Shown here piece after piece: positions 1 to 7,461 of a stretch of 64,000 nt of DNA. The stretch's first letter is position 1. Each line of letters begins with the position of its first letter. The DNA comes from Alloalcanivorax mobilis. Its GTDB lineage: Bacteria > Pseudomonadota > Gammaproteobacteria > Pseudomonadales > Alcanivoracaceae. The translations under genes were made by a program, and so were the position numbers. The stretch covers positions 1-64,000 of the forward strand of contig NZ_NMQZ01000019.1 of assembly GCF_002864685.1 (NCBI RefSeq), written 5' to 3'. A model generated the notes under the pieces. That model was not told the DNA's origin, did no database searches, and saw only the letters and a program-made list of their open reading frames with translations.

Positions 1-594
1 TGGCCGCGCAGCCATTGGCTGGCGCTGGACCTGTCGCCGGCGATGCTCAGCGAGGCGCGCGCGCGCGGCCGCACCGGCGCGCGCTTTCAACCGCTGTGCG
101 CCGACGCGGAACGCCTGCCCCTGGCCGGCGCCAGCCGCGCGCTGGTGTTCTCCAGCTTCGCCTTGCAATGGTGCCGGCCGCGCACGGTGATGGCGGAAGT
201 GGCGCGCGTGCTGGTGCCCGGCGGCCACCTGATGCTGGCGGTACCGCTGGCCGGCTCGCTGCACGAACTGACCGAAAGCTGGGCGGCGGCGGACGGCCGC
301 GCCCACGTTAACCGGCTGCCAACGGAACAACACTGGCGCGCCGCGCTGGCGGACGCCGGCCTGATGCCCAGCCAATGGCAATGCCTGAGTTTCACCGAAC
401 ACTACCCGGACGTGAAAACCCTGGTGCGTGCCTTCAAAGCCACCGGCGTTGATCACGTGCAAGGCGCCGCCGCCGGCCTGACCGGCAAAACCGCCTGGCG
501 CGCCATGGCGCACGCCTATGAGCAGCGTCGCCAACCGGCGGGGTTGCCGTTGACGTGGCGGGTGTTGTTCGTGCGAGCGGAGAAGGGCGCTTGA
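1..594 (+). CDS. bioC: Malonyl-[ACP] O-methyltransferase BioC, 3' part
   Basis: The reading frame is open from base 1, so the 5' end lies outside the window; about 197 codons remain of a family usually near 250-280. BioC methylates the free carboxyl of malonyl-ACP so that the fatty-acid machinery can build the pimeloyl part of biotin. Visible SAM-methyltransferase features are a LALDLSPAML stretch (the acidic strand-2 region after the lost glycine-rich loop), CADAERLP, and SSFALQWC followed by RVLVPGGHL, all typical of class I methyltransferases of the BioC type. The C-terminal AFKATGVDHV stretch also resembles BioC. bioD follows 145 bp downstream. The TGA stop (592-594) overlaps the first heptamer of an inverted heptamer element. 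Confidence 0.85.
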   Translation, partial: WPRSHWLALDLSPAMLSEARARGRTGARFQPLCADAERLPLAGASRALVFSSFALQWCRPRTVMAEVARVLVPGGHLMLAVPLAGSLHELTESWAAADGRAHVNRLPTEQHWRAALADAGLMPSQWQCLSFTEHYPDVKTLVRAFKATGVDHVQGAAAGLTGKTAWRAMAHAYEQRRQPAGLPLTWRVLFVRAEKGA

Positions 595-715
595 CGCCGG
601 ACGCCGGACGCCGGACGCTAAAACCCGGCGCGGTGTGGAGTGTTGACTGAAACGCAGAAAACACACCAACGCTTTCAGACTATGGGTTAAGCGTCCGGCG
701 TCCGGCGTCCGGCGT
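593..715. repeat. Inverted heptamer element HE1 (bioC/bioD)
   Basis: The left arm (593-620) is three GACGCCG units and one GACGCTA. The right arm (691-715) is three GCGTCCG units plus GCGT, the reverse complement of the left arm. The centre holds junction boxes (CGCTAAAACCC at 617-627 and GGGTTAAGCG at 684-693), a short GGTGTG/CACACC stem, and the core box CGCAGAAAACAC (653-664), which recurs in HE3 and HE7. The left arm overlaps the bioC stop codon. Confidence 0.85.
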
Positions 716-739
716 ATAACCCCTAACCGAGGACCCCCA

Positions 740-1387
740 ATGCCACAAACCACGCCCCCACCCCTGCCCGTCCTGCGCGGCGTCTTCTTCATCACCGGCA
801 CCGACACCGAGGTGGGCAAGACCTGGGTCAGTTGTCGGTTGTTGGAGCGGGCGCGGGAGGCGGGGTTGAAGTGTTACGGGTTGAAGCCGGTGGCGGCGGG
901 GTGTGAGGCGACGGCCGAGGGATTGCGCAATGAGGATGCGGTGAATCTGATGGCGTCGTCGTCGGTGACGCTGCCCTACGAGGTGGTCAACCCGGTGGCG
1001 CTGAAGGCGGCCATCGCGCCGCACATCGCCGCCGCGCAGGAAGACCGGCGTATTACCCTGTCACAACTGGCGGGCTATGTGCGCGGCGCGCTCAATAGCC
1101 ACCCGGCGGATCTGGTGCTGGTGGAAGGCGCCGGCGGCTGGCGGGTGCCACTCAATGATCGGGAGATGCTGTCCGGTCTGGCCAAAGAACTGGCGCTGCC
1201 GGTGATCCAGGTGGTCGGCATGAAACTCGGCTGCATCAACCACGCCCTGCTCACCGCCGACGCGATCCAAGCCGATGGCCTGCGCTACACCGGCACCGTC
1301 GCCAACTGCTTCGGCGCCATGGACGTGCGCGAGGAAAATCTGCTCACCCTGCGGCAACATTTGCCGGGTGCGTTTACGGTGGTGTGA
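740..1387 (+). CDS. bioD: Dethiobiotin synthetase BioD
   Basis: This 215-residue ATP-dependent enzyme carboxylates and closes the ureido ring of 7,8-diaminopelargonate to give dethiobiotin, the penultimate step of biotin synthesis. The P-loop FFITGTDTEVGKTW is near residues 13-26. The GLKPVAAGCE segment (about 48-57) matches the substrate lysine region of the family, and LVEGAGGWRVPL (about 126-137) is the conserved second glycine-rich loop. The length is normal. The ATG has a GAGG Shine-Dalgarno just upstream. The gene lies behind bioC, as in many gammaproteobacterial bio operons, with a heptamer element in the gap. Confidence 0.95.
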   Translation: MPQTTPPPLPVLRGVFFITGTDTEVGKTWVSCRLLERAREAGLKCYGLKPVAAGCEATAEGLRNEDAVNLMASSSVTLPYEVVNPVALKAAIAPHIAAAQEDRRITLSQLAGYVRGALNSHPADLVLVEGAGGWRVPLNDREMLSGLAKELALPVIQVVGMKLGCINHALLTADAIQADGLRYTGTVANCFGAMDVREENLLTLRQHLPGAFTVV

Positions 1388-1408
1388 CACGTCAGCGCAG
1401 AGCACGTA

Positions 1409-1498
1409 GTTGAAAGTTAAAAGTTAAAAGGGCGGCTTCGTAGTATGGGCCCGCTTCAACTTTTAACCTTCAACTTTCAACTCGCTTCTACGAAGCCG
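1409..1498. repeat. Inverted heptamer element HE2 (bioD/PEBP gene)
   Basis: The left arm (1409-1430) reads GTTGAAA then GTTAAAA twice. The right arm (1454-1481) is CTTCAAC, TTTTAAC, CTTCAAC, TTTCAAC. The centre is only 23 bp. A second, perfect 11-bp inverted repeat is interleaved with the first: CGGCTTCGTAG in the centre (1433-1443) pairs with CTACGAAGCCG outside the right arm (1488-1498). It lies between convergent genes and may act as a bidirectional terminator. Confidence 0.8.
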
Positions 1499-1532
1499 GC
1501 CAGCGCCGGTGATGCGGCTTTATTTCTGGCAT

Positions 1533-2153
1533 TCAAATATTCGGATTCAACGTATACGTCCCGGTGACGCTGGCCTGGTCGAGGATGTGGCCGTCCATGG
1601 CTTTCAGGGCGTCGGCGCCGGTGAAATTGCCTTGCAGGTTGAGGCTGGGCACGTCCAGGGCGTACACGGTGAAGGTGTAGTGGTGCAGGCGTTCGTCGTT
1701 CCACGGCGGCGCGGGGCCGTCGTAACCACCGTACACGCCTTTCAGGGTGTCGTCGCCGGCGAAGAAGTCGGTGTAGCCGTTGATGCCGCGCACGCCTTTG
1801 TCGGTGGGGCCGGGGTCCTTGCCGCCGGTGACCACGCCGTCGGCGTCCTCGCCTTCGTCGATGTCACGCACGTCGGCGGCGATGTCCACCAGCACCCAGT
1901 GGTAGAAGTCCACCCGTTTCAGGTCCTTGGGCACGGTCTTGCCTTCCTGGTTGACGTTGGTGGGGTCGGAGGGCACGTCCGGGTCGACCACCAGAACGGC
2001 AAAGCCGCGGGTGCCATCGGGCACGTCGTCCCAGCTGACTTTTGGGTTGCGGTTGTCGCTGAACCGGAAATGCTGGTCCGGGTCGGGAATCGCGAACGCG
2101 AACGGGGCGGGGATCGGCTGGCCTTCGGAAATGCCTTCAACGGTAACGCGCAT
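1533..2153 (-). CDS. YbhB/YbcL-family (PEBP, Raf kinase inhibitor-like) protein
   Basis: This 206-residue protein belongs to the phosphatidylethanolamine-binding protein fold as found in bacterial YbhB/YbcL. Hallmarks are NPKVSWDDVPDGTRGFAVLVVDPD (about 36-59), where Asp-Pro-Asp lines the anion-binding pocket, FYHWVLVDI (about 82-90), and YGGYDGPAPPWNDERLHHYTFTVYALD near 142-168 (GPxPP plus HHYxF motif). No signal peptide is visible, so it is probably cytoplasmic. The start has a strong AGGAG site. The physiological ligand of bacterial members is not settled, and neighbours give no clue. The family call is firm and the function is unknown. Confidence 0.85.
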   Translation of the reverse strand: MRVTVEGISEGQPIPAPFAFAIPDPDQHFRFSDNRNPKVSWDDVPDGTRGFAVLVVDPDVPSDPTNVNQEGKTVPKDLKRVDFYHWVLVDIAADVRDIDEGEDADGVVTGGKDPGPTDKGVRGINGYTDFFAGDDTLKGVYGGYDGPAPPWNDERLHHYTFTVYALDVPSLNLQGNFTGADALKAMDGHILDQASVTGTYTLNPNI

Positions 2154-2231
2154 GATTGTCTCCTGAGCAATAAAAACGAGGTCGATCTTTTCGCGATGTA
2201 CCTGGTGCAGTGGGTGCCGCGGGCGTGTTTT

Positions 2232-3323
2232 TCAAGCGTCTGGCGTGCGTGAAGGCGGTGGCACCGCTTTCTGTTGCTGGATGCCGTACACCCACTCACG
2301 CCAGATCGCCACCAGCAGCGCCATCAGCACCGGGCCGATAAACAGGCCGACCAGGCCCATGGTCTTGGCGCCGCCCACCAGGCCGAAAAAGGTGGGCAGG
2401 AACGGCAACCGGATCGGCCCGCCCACCAGGCGCGGGCGCAGGGTCTTGTCGACGATGAACAGCTCCACCGTGCCCCACACGAACAGGCCGATGGCGGCGC
2501 CGGTTTCGCCGGTGCCGAACAGGTACAGCGAGACCAGGCTGAAGGCCAGCGGCGCGCCGCCGGGAATCAGCGCCATAAAGCCGGTGAGCACACCGAGAAT
2601 CACGTGCGAGGGCACGCCGGCGATCCAATAGGCGATGCCCAGCACCACCCCTTCGCCGAGTGCGATCAGGCCCATGCCCAGCACCGTGGAGCTGACCGTG
2701 GCCGGCACCACCCGTGAGAAGCGGTGCCAGCGCGAGGGCAGCACGCGCTCGCCGATCACATCGAGTTGCCGCGCCAGGCGGCGGCCGTCCTTGTAGATGA
2801 AAAACAGCGTGATCAACATGAACAGCAGGCCCAGCAGAAGATTGAGCGCGCCGCCGCTGAGCGTCAGCGCCCAGCGATAGAGGTTGCCGATCTGCTCACC
2901 GCTGACCAGGCGGATCACCTCGCCGATGGCATGGGGTTCGGCGAGATTGTCCTGCCATAGTTGCGCCAGCCATTCGCCGGCGCCGGGCAGATCGGCGATC
3001 CAGGCCGGCACCGGCGCGCCCTGCTGATTGGCCACCAGCAGCCAGTGGGTCCACTGGCGTAGTTCCTGCACCGCGAACGTCAACGCCATGGCGATGGGAA
3101 TCACCAACCCCAGCACGATCACGATGATCGCCAGGCTGGCACTGAGCAGATCACGGCCGCCGCAGCGGGCGTGCAGGCGCTGGTATAGCGGCCAGCTTGA
3201 AAAGCCGATGATCAGCGCGGCCAGAATTGGAATCAGAAAGCCGCGAAAGAAGTAGGCGGCGACCACCAGCAAAAGCACCAGCAGCCAGCGCGCAACGATG
3301 TTGTCGGGGAGAATCGGGGTCAT
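2232..3323 (-). CDS. AI-2E family transporter (PF01594-type membrane protein)
   Basis: This 363-residue integral membrane protein has hydrophobic segments starting at about residues 10, 30 and 60, a long polar stretch around 90-150, and four or five more segments to the C terminus. This is the pattern of the AI-2E/PerM/YdiK family. Family-like stretches include FFIYKDGRR (about 174-182), LIPGGAPLAF in the C-terminal half and FIVDKTLRPRLVGG. Members have been linked to autoinducer-2 export or Na+/H+ antiport, but the substrate cannot be told from sequence. It lies in a minus-strand run with the PEBP and flavoprotein genes, with gaps of about 80 and 120 bp. Confidence 0.85.
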   Translation of the reverse strand: MTPILPDNIVARWLLVLLLVVAAYFFRGFLIPILAALIIGFSSWPLYQRLHARCGGRDLLSASLAIIVIVLGLVIPIAMALTFAVQELRQWTHWLLVANQQGAPVPAWIADLPGAGEWLAQLWQDNLAEPHAIGEVIRLVSGEQIGNLYRWALTLSGGALNLLLGLLFMLITLFFIYKDGRRLARQLDVIGERVLPSRWHRFSRVVPATVSSTVLGMGLIALGEGVVLGIAYWIAGVPSHVILGVLTGFMALIPGGAPLAFSLVSLYLFGTGETGAAIGLFVWGTVELFIVDKTLRPRLVGGPIRLPFLPTFFGLVGGAKTMGLVGLFIGPVLMALLVAIWREWVYGIQQQKAVPPPSRTPDA

Positions 3324-3443
3324 TGAAGGCCCAGTGCTGCCAAGCGGTAAAGGGGCGCCGCCGCCCGGGCGGTGAGTGGTTTATCAACCATATCACGGCC
3401 GCCCGTGAAGCAAGCAGCAGGGAAATATTTTGTCGCGCTTGCT

Positions 3444-3914
3444 CTACAGAACGCCGTTGTCCAGACCGGCGGCCAGATACAGCCCCAGCTCGCCGACCTG
3501 ACCGACGAACGCCTCTTGCCATTCGCCCCGGCAGATCAGCGGCGGTTGCGCCCAATTCCAGCGCAGGCCGGTGATGATCGACTCCACCGCCCGGCGCGTG
3601 CCGGTGCCGTCATGGCCGGCGCGCACGTAGAGCGCGCAGGGCAGGCCCTGTTTGTGTTCCAGCACGGCGTAGTAGGTGCGATCAAAGAAATCCTTCAGCG
3701 CGCCGCTCATGTAGCCCAGGTTCTCGGTGGTGCCGAGCACGATGCCGTCGCAGGCCATGACATCGTCCGGGCCGGCCTCCAGGGGCGCTTTCCAGATCGC
3801 CCGCACGTCCTCGATGTCCGGATGACGGGCCCCTTCCAGGGCGGCCTCGGCCAGGCGGCGGGTGTTCGGCGAGGGGGCATGGGCGACGATCAGCAGGTGT
3901 TTTGAATCGGTCAT
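3444..3914 (-). CDS. Small flavodoxin-like / NAD(P)H-dependent FMN reductase family protein
   Basis: This 156-residue protein has a flavodoxin-like fold. LLIVAHAPSPNTRRLAEAALEGA (about 7-29) is the phosphate-binding loop of FMN. GIVLGTTENLGYMSGALKDFFDRTY (about 57-81) is the second flavin loop and matches the NADPH-dependent FMN reductase/multimeric flavodoxin group. There is no signal peptide. The electron-transfer partner is unknown. A degenerate copy of part of this gene (3816-3852) recurs at 4691-4727, next to element HE3. Confidence 0.8.
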   Translation of the reverse strand: MTDSKHLLIVAHAPSPNTRRLAEAALEGARHPDIEDVRAIWKAPLEAGPDDVMACDGIVLGTTENLGYMSGALKDFFDRTYYAVLEHKQGLPCALYVRAGHDGTGTRRAVESIITGLRWNWAQPPLICRGEWQEAFVGQVGELGLYLAAGLDNGVL

Positions 3915-4034
3915 GCAGGCAGTGTAAGGGATCGCCGCGCCAGCGGCACCCGGTTGCCAGCGCGCTTGCCTTTGTGACCGGTCTCACATAAAAAGGGCTG
4001 GGGTAAAAAAATAACGAATGGCAAGGAGCCAGCT

Positions 4035-4679
4035 ATGCAGCGCTTTTTCATGGGGGCGGCGTGTGCCGCGATCGCACTTTCCACATTCACTTCCGCATCC
4101 GCATCGTCGTGGTTCCAGACCAGCGCCTACGTGGCCGCCGATCTGGGGCGCTCCGATGCCAACTTCTCGCGCTCCGACTTCGGGGCGTTCCAGGCCACCG
4201 ATTCGGGTGGCAACACCTATGTGTTCACTCCGTCGGTGGACGATAAAGACGTCGCCCTGGCATTTCTGGTGGGTATACAGCCGCACCCCAACATCGCCCT
4301 GGATGTCGGCTACCTGGATCTCGGCGAAGCCTCGGTTACGTACCAGGCGGCGGGAACCGGTGTGTCCGCGAAAGGGGAAATCGGCGTGGACGGCATGACA
4401 TTGGGGATCAACCTGCTCTCGCCGAGCTATCGGCAAGTGACCCTGTTCGCCCGGGGTGGCCTGTTTCGCTGGAGCAGTGATACCCGGGTCAGGATCGATG
4501 GCGCGACGCTCGCCAGCGACGATGACGACGGTACCGATCCGTTCTACGGGGTGGGCCTGCTGTTTGGCTGGGACAACCTCAGGTTCCGCGCCGGCGTGAC
4601 CCGCTACGAAGTGGAGGACACCGACATCGATGTCTACGGGGGTGGCCTTCAGTACCGTTTTCCGGTGGGCGGTGCCTGA
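4035..4679 (+). CDS. Outer-membrane beta-barrel protein (OmpA-TM/OmpW-like size)
   Basis: This is a 214-residue secreted protein. The N terminus MQRFFMGAACAAIALSTF followed by TSASA is a type I signal peptide with cleavage near residue 24. The rest alternates hydrophobic and polar residues in strands such as SAYVAADLG, NIALDVGYLDLG, VTLFARGGLFRW, FYGVGLLFGW and LRFRAGVTRYEV. It ends in GGGLQYRFPVGGA, close to the aromatic C-terminal signal of barrel proteins, although the last residue is not aromatic. The size suits an eight-stranded barrel. AAGGAG-type site before the ATG. It stands alone and convergent to the Lrp gene. Ligand unknown. Confidence 0.7.
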   Translation: MQRFFMGAACAAIALSTFTSASASSWFQTSAYVAADLGRSDANFSRSDFGAFQATDSGGNTYVFTPSVDDKDVALAFLVGIQPHPNIALDVGYLDLGEASVTYQAAGTGVSAKGEIGVDGMTLGINLLSPSYRQVTLFARGGLFRWSSDTRVRIDGATLASDDDDGTDPFYGVGLLFGWDNLRFRAGVTRYEVEDTDIDVYGGGLQYRFPVGGA

Positions 4680-4681
4680 AC

Positions 4682-4727
4682 CGCTTTCCAGTCCGGATGA
4701 GGGGCCCCGTCCAGGGCGGCCTCGGCC
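4682..4727. repeat. Degenerate duplicate of part of the upstream flavoprotein gene
   Basis: Positions 4691-4727 match 3816-3852 inside the flavoprotein gene at 35 of 37 bases, in the same orientation. The 10 bases before it (CGCTTTCCAG) match 3786-3795, so the copy lacks about 20 bp present in the source. The duplicate ends exactly where the first heptamer of HE3 begins. It is non-coding here. Confidence 0.75.
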
Positions 4728-4961
4728 GGACGCTGGACGCCGGACGCTGGACGCCGGACGCCGGACGCTAAGATCAAACCCCGCTGCTGAAAACATTGCG
4801 GCTGCGCATAGGGGGATTGTCTTTTCGCAACCGGCGAAAGCGCGGCAGCCGTTGGATGCTAACCCGGTGGGGCTTTCCGTGTGTGTTGCGCCAAGCCTCG
4901 CAGAAAACACTCCGAGCCTTTCGGAGCCAGGGTTAAGCGTCTGGCGTCTGGCGTCCGGCGT
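4728..4961. repeat. Inverted heptamer element HE3 (barrel gene/lrp)
   Basis: The left arm (4728-4769) is six units of GGACGCY. The right arm (4937-4961) is GCGTCTG twice, GCGTCCG and GCGT. The centre, about 165 bp, is one of the longest in the window and carries the core box CGCAGAAAACAC (4899-4910) and the junction GGGTTAAGCG (4931-4939). The last base of the right arm is the first base of the complement of the lrp stop codon, so the element abuts the end of that gene. It separates convergent genes. Confidence 0.85.
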
Positions 4962-5452
4962 TACTCCACATAATCCAACGGCAAAGCGGTGGTGTCGATC
5001 ACCCGGCGCATGATAAAGCTCGATTGAACGCCGCTGACGCCCTCGATGCGGGTGATCTTGTTGAGCAGAAACTGCTGGTAGTGATCGATGTCGGGCACCA
5101 CCACCTTGAGCAGGTAGTCCGCTTCCTGGCCGGTGACCAGATAACACTGCTGCACCTCCGGGTACTGCTTCACGGTGGCCTCGAAGTTGGCGAAGCGTTC
5201 CGGGGTGTGGCGGTCCATGCTGATCTGGATCATGGCGGTGAGATCCAGCCCCAGCGCGCGCGGGTCGAGCACCGTTTCGCGGCGCACGATCACCCCCGCG
5301 CTCTCGAGCTTTTGCACTCGCCGGGAACAGGGCGACGGCGACAGGCCGATGCGCTCGGCGAGTTGCTGATTGGTGAGTCCGCCGTCGTCCTGCAGGGCCT
5401 GCAGGATTTTCAGGTCGGTGCGGTCGAGAGTCGCGATCTTTTTCTTGGTCAT
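4961..5452 (-). CDS. Lrp/AsnC-family transcriptional regulator
   Basis: This 163-residue regulator has an N-terminal winged helix-turn-helix (LDRTDLKILQALQDDGGLTN, then QQLAERIGLSPSPCSRRVQKLE, about 9-50) and a C-terminal RAM/AsnC ligand-binding domain (about 70-150, including QCYLVTGQEADYLLKVVVPD). The start at MTKKKIATLD is preferred to a longer in-frame start because AAAAGGGA lies about 10 bases upstream. Proteins of this type sense amino acids and bind as octamers. It is divergent from leuA across 278 bp, which suggests, but does not prove, control of leucine synthesis or of itself. Confidence 0.9.
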   Translation of the reverse strand: MTKKKIATLDRTDLKILQALQDDGGLTNQQLAERIGLSPSPCSRRVQKLESAGVIVRRETVLDPRALGLDLTAMIQISMDRHTPERFANFEATVKQYPEVQQCYLVTGQEADYLLKVVVPDIDHYQQFLLNKITRIEGVSGVQSSFIMRRVIDTTALPLDYVE

Positions 5453-5465
5453 GCAACAAAATCCC

Positions 5466-5493
5466 TTTTCATATTTTATTCGTGGAATATTAT
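5466..5493 (+). promoter_or_regulatory. Candidate leuA promoter
   Basis: TTTTCA (5466-5471), a 16-bp spacer and TATTAT (5488-5493) lie in the only AT-rich stretch of the lrp-leuA gap. The same AT-rich block is also the likely site for the lrp promoter and for Lrp-type binding. Assigned by eye. Confidence 0.35.
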
Positions 5494-5509
5494 TGCGTGA
5501 AAGGTGGAA

Positions 5510-5569
5510 ATGCACGCAAATAAGCAATCACATTGCCGGGCCTTTGCCGTACACTGTTTCTGTCGCTGA
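5510..5569 (+). CDS. Possible short leader ORF upstream of leuA
   Basis: An ATG at 5510 opens a 19-codon frame (MHANKQSHCRAFAVHCFCR) with a good AAGGTGG Shine-Dalgarno seven bases upstream, just after the candidate promoter. It contains no leucine codon, so it is not a classical leucine-attenuator peptide. It may be fortuitous. Confidence 0.2.
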   Translation: MHANKQSHCRAFAVHCFCR

Positions 5570-5595
5570 GGGGAAGGCCACAAGCCGGACCACAG

Positions 5596-5635
5596 CCGAC
5601 CCGGCCTCCGTCCTACCCGGAGGAAGCCGGGTCGG
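5596..5635 (+). promoter_or_regulatory. Strong hairpin in the leuA leader
   Basis: CCGACCCGGC (5596-5605) pairs perfectly with GCCGGGTCGG (5626-5635), and the enclosed 20 bases contain a further CCTCCG/CGGAGG stem. No U-tract follows, so it is not a plain intrinsic terminator. It sits 96 bp before the leuA start and may influence leader folding. Confidence 0.45.
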
Positions 5636-5730
5636 AGACGACATCTTCCGCACGCCGGGGCAACCTCCCGGGCACGGTGCCGGCGATCCCGGACCGGACG
5701 CGGTCATTATCTCACTCCAAGGAGTCACCC

Positions 5731-7407
5731 ATGAGTTTCGATCATCGTAAGTACGCGCCCATTGCCACCATCGACAAGCCCAACCGCAGCTGGCCGAACC
5801 AGCGTATCGAGAAGGCGCCGCTATGGGCCGCGGTGGACCTGCGCGACGGCAACCAGGCGTTGATCAAGCCCATGTCGGTGGCCCAGAAAGCCCGCTTTTT
5901 CACATTGCTGGTGGAGCTTGGCTTCAAGGAAATCGAAGTCGGTTTTCCCTCCGCCAGCCAGATCGATTTCGATTTCTGCCGCATGCTGATCGAACAGGAC
6001 ATGGTGCCCGACGATGTGCACATCCAGGTGCTCAGCCAGTCCCGGCAGGAGCTGATCGAGCGCACCTTCGAGGCGGTCAAGGGCGCCAAGAACGCGATCG
6101 TGCACATTTACAACGCCACCTCGCCGATCTTCCGCGAGCAGGTGTTCAACGTCGACCGCGAAGGTTGCAAGGCGATTGCCGTGCAGGCGGCCACCTGGGT
6201 GCGCGACTGTGCCGCCCGGCAGCCGGAGACGCGCTGGAGCTTCGAGTATTCGCCGGAGACCTTCAGCGCCACCGAGACCGAATACGCCATTGAGGTGATC
6301 GACGCGGTCAACCAGGTGTGGCGGCCGGATCAGGGTCAGCGGGTGATCATCAACCTGCCGGCCACCGTGGAAGTGAGCACCCCCAATGTGTTCGCCGACC
6401 AGGTGGAGCTGGTGCACGAAAACATCCAGCACCGCGAGCACGTGCTGATCAGCGTGCACACCCACGACGACCGTGGCTGCGGCGTGGCGGCGGCGGAGCT
6501 GGCGCAGATGGCCGGCGCCGACCGGGTCGAGGGCACGCTGTTGGGCAACGGCGAGCGCACCGGCAACATGGATCTGGTCACCTGCGGCATGAATCTGTAC
6601 GCCCAGGGCATCGATCCGCGAATCGATTTCTCGCGCATGAAAGAGATCGTCGAGGTGGTGGAAGACATTACCGACATCCAGACCCATCCGCGCCATCCGT
6701 ACGCGGGCGATCTGGTGTTCACGGCGTTCTCCGGCAGCCATCAGGACGCGATCCGCAAATGCCTGGCCCGTTACCAGCCCGGCGATGTCTGGCGGGTGGC
6801 CTATTTGCCCATCGACCCTCACGATCTGGGGCGGCGCTATGAGGAAGTGGTGCGCATTAACTCCCAGTCCGGCAAGGGCGGCGTGGCGCACGTGCTGGAG
6901 CGGGACTTCGACATCAGCCTGCCGCGCTGGCTGCAACAGGAGCTGGCCGGGGTGGTGCAGAAGGATGCCGAAGAGGACGGCGGCGAGATCGATGGCGAAC
7001 GCATTCACCGCCGCTTCAACGAGGACTACCTGAACGTGCCCGATGGCTGGACGCTGCGCTCCTACGACCTGCACCGCAGCGACGAGGGCGTGCAAGCGCA
7101 GATCAGCATCGGCGACGCGAACAACCCGGCCAGCGTGCTCTCCGGCCGTGGTGAAGGCGCCATGGGCGCCCTGGTGGACGCGCTCAACCGTCGCCATGGC
7201 TGGCAGCTGCGGGTGGAATGCTTCGACGAATCCTCCCTGGGGGACAACACCGAAGCCAACGCCATGGCCTGTGTGCGGGTGCAGGTGGGTGAGCAGGTGC
7301 AAAGCGCCGTGGCGCTGGCCGCCGATACCACCGCAGCAGCCCTGCAGGCGATCCTGTGCGCCGCCGGCCGGGTCGCCGCCGCCGAGGAAAAGCGCCAGAG
7401 CGCGTAA
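5731..7407 (+). CDS. leuA: 2-isopropylmalate synthase LeuA (long, type 2 form)
   Basis: This 558-residue enzyme condenses acetyl-CoA with 2-oxoisovalerate, the committed step of leucine synthesis. The start at MSFDHRKYAPIATID is chosen because AAGGAG lies eight bases upstream; the longer frame has no site. The catalytic TIM barrel contains AAVDLRDGNQAL (about 36-47), where Arg-Asp are catalytic and metal-binding, SVHTHDDRGCGVAAAE (about 244-259; HxH metal ligands) and GNGERTGNMDL. The C-terminal LeuA regulatory (leucine-binding) domain follows after about residue 430. A strong terminator is 27 bp downstream. Confidence 0.95.
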   Translation: MSFDHRKYAPIATIDKPNRSWPNQRIEKAPLWAAVDLRDGNQALIKPMSVAQKARFFTLLVELGFKEIEVGFPSASQIDFDFCRMLIEQDMVPDDVHIQVLSQSRQELIERTFEAVKGAKNAIVHIYNATSPIFREQVFNVDREGCKAIAVQAATWVRDCAARQPETRWSFEYSPETFSATETEYAIEVIDAVNQVWRPDQGQRVIINLPATVEVSTPNVFADQVELVHENIQHREHVLISVHTHDDRGCGVAAAELAQMAGADRVEGTLLGNGERTGNMDLVTCGMNLYAQGIDPRIDFSRMKEIVEVVEDITDIQTHPRHPYAGDLVFTAFSGSHQDAIRKCLARYQPGDVWRVAYLPIDPHDLGRRYEEVVRINSQSGKGGVAHVLERDFDISLPRWLQQELAGVVQKDAEEDGGEIDGERIHRRFNEDYLNVPDGWTLRSYDLHRSDEGVQAQISIGDANNPASVLSGRGEGAMGALVDALNRRHGWQLRVECFDESSLGDNTEANAMACVRVQVGEQVQSAVALAADTTAAALQAILCAAGRVAAAEEKRQSA

Positions 7408-7433
7408 CGCGGTGGATTGAAAAGGCCGTTGAG

Positions 7434-7461
7434 AAGCCCCCGGGAAACCGGGGGTTTTTTC
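7434..7461 (+). terminator. Intrinsic terminator after leuA
   Basis: CCCCCGG and CCGGGGG form a seven-bp GC stem around a GAAA tetraloop, followed by six T and then CTTTTG. It lies 27 bp past the leuA stop. Confidence 0.9.

Noticed and set aside
593-715. Heptamer arrays as CRISPR or integron attC sites
   Set aside because: Seven-bp units without spacers exclude CRISPR. The attC boxes are also 7 bp (GTTRRRY/RYYYAAC), but here they are tandem, vary widely in sequence, and no integrase or cassettes are present.
3984-5459. A 491-codon minus-strand frame spanning the barrel gene and lrp
   Set aside because: It runs antisense to the barrel gene, through element HE3, and out of frame in lrp; no family resemblance.
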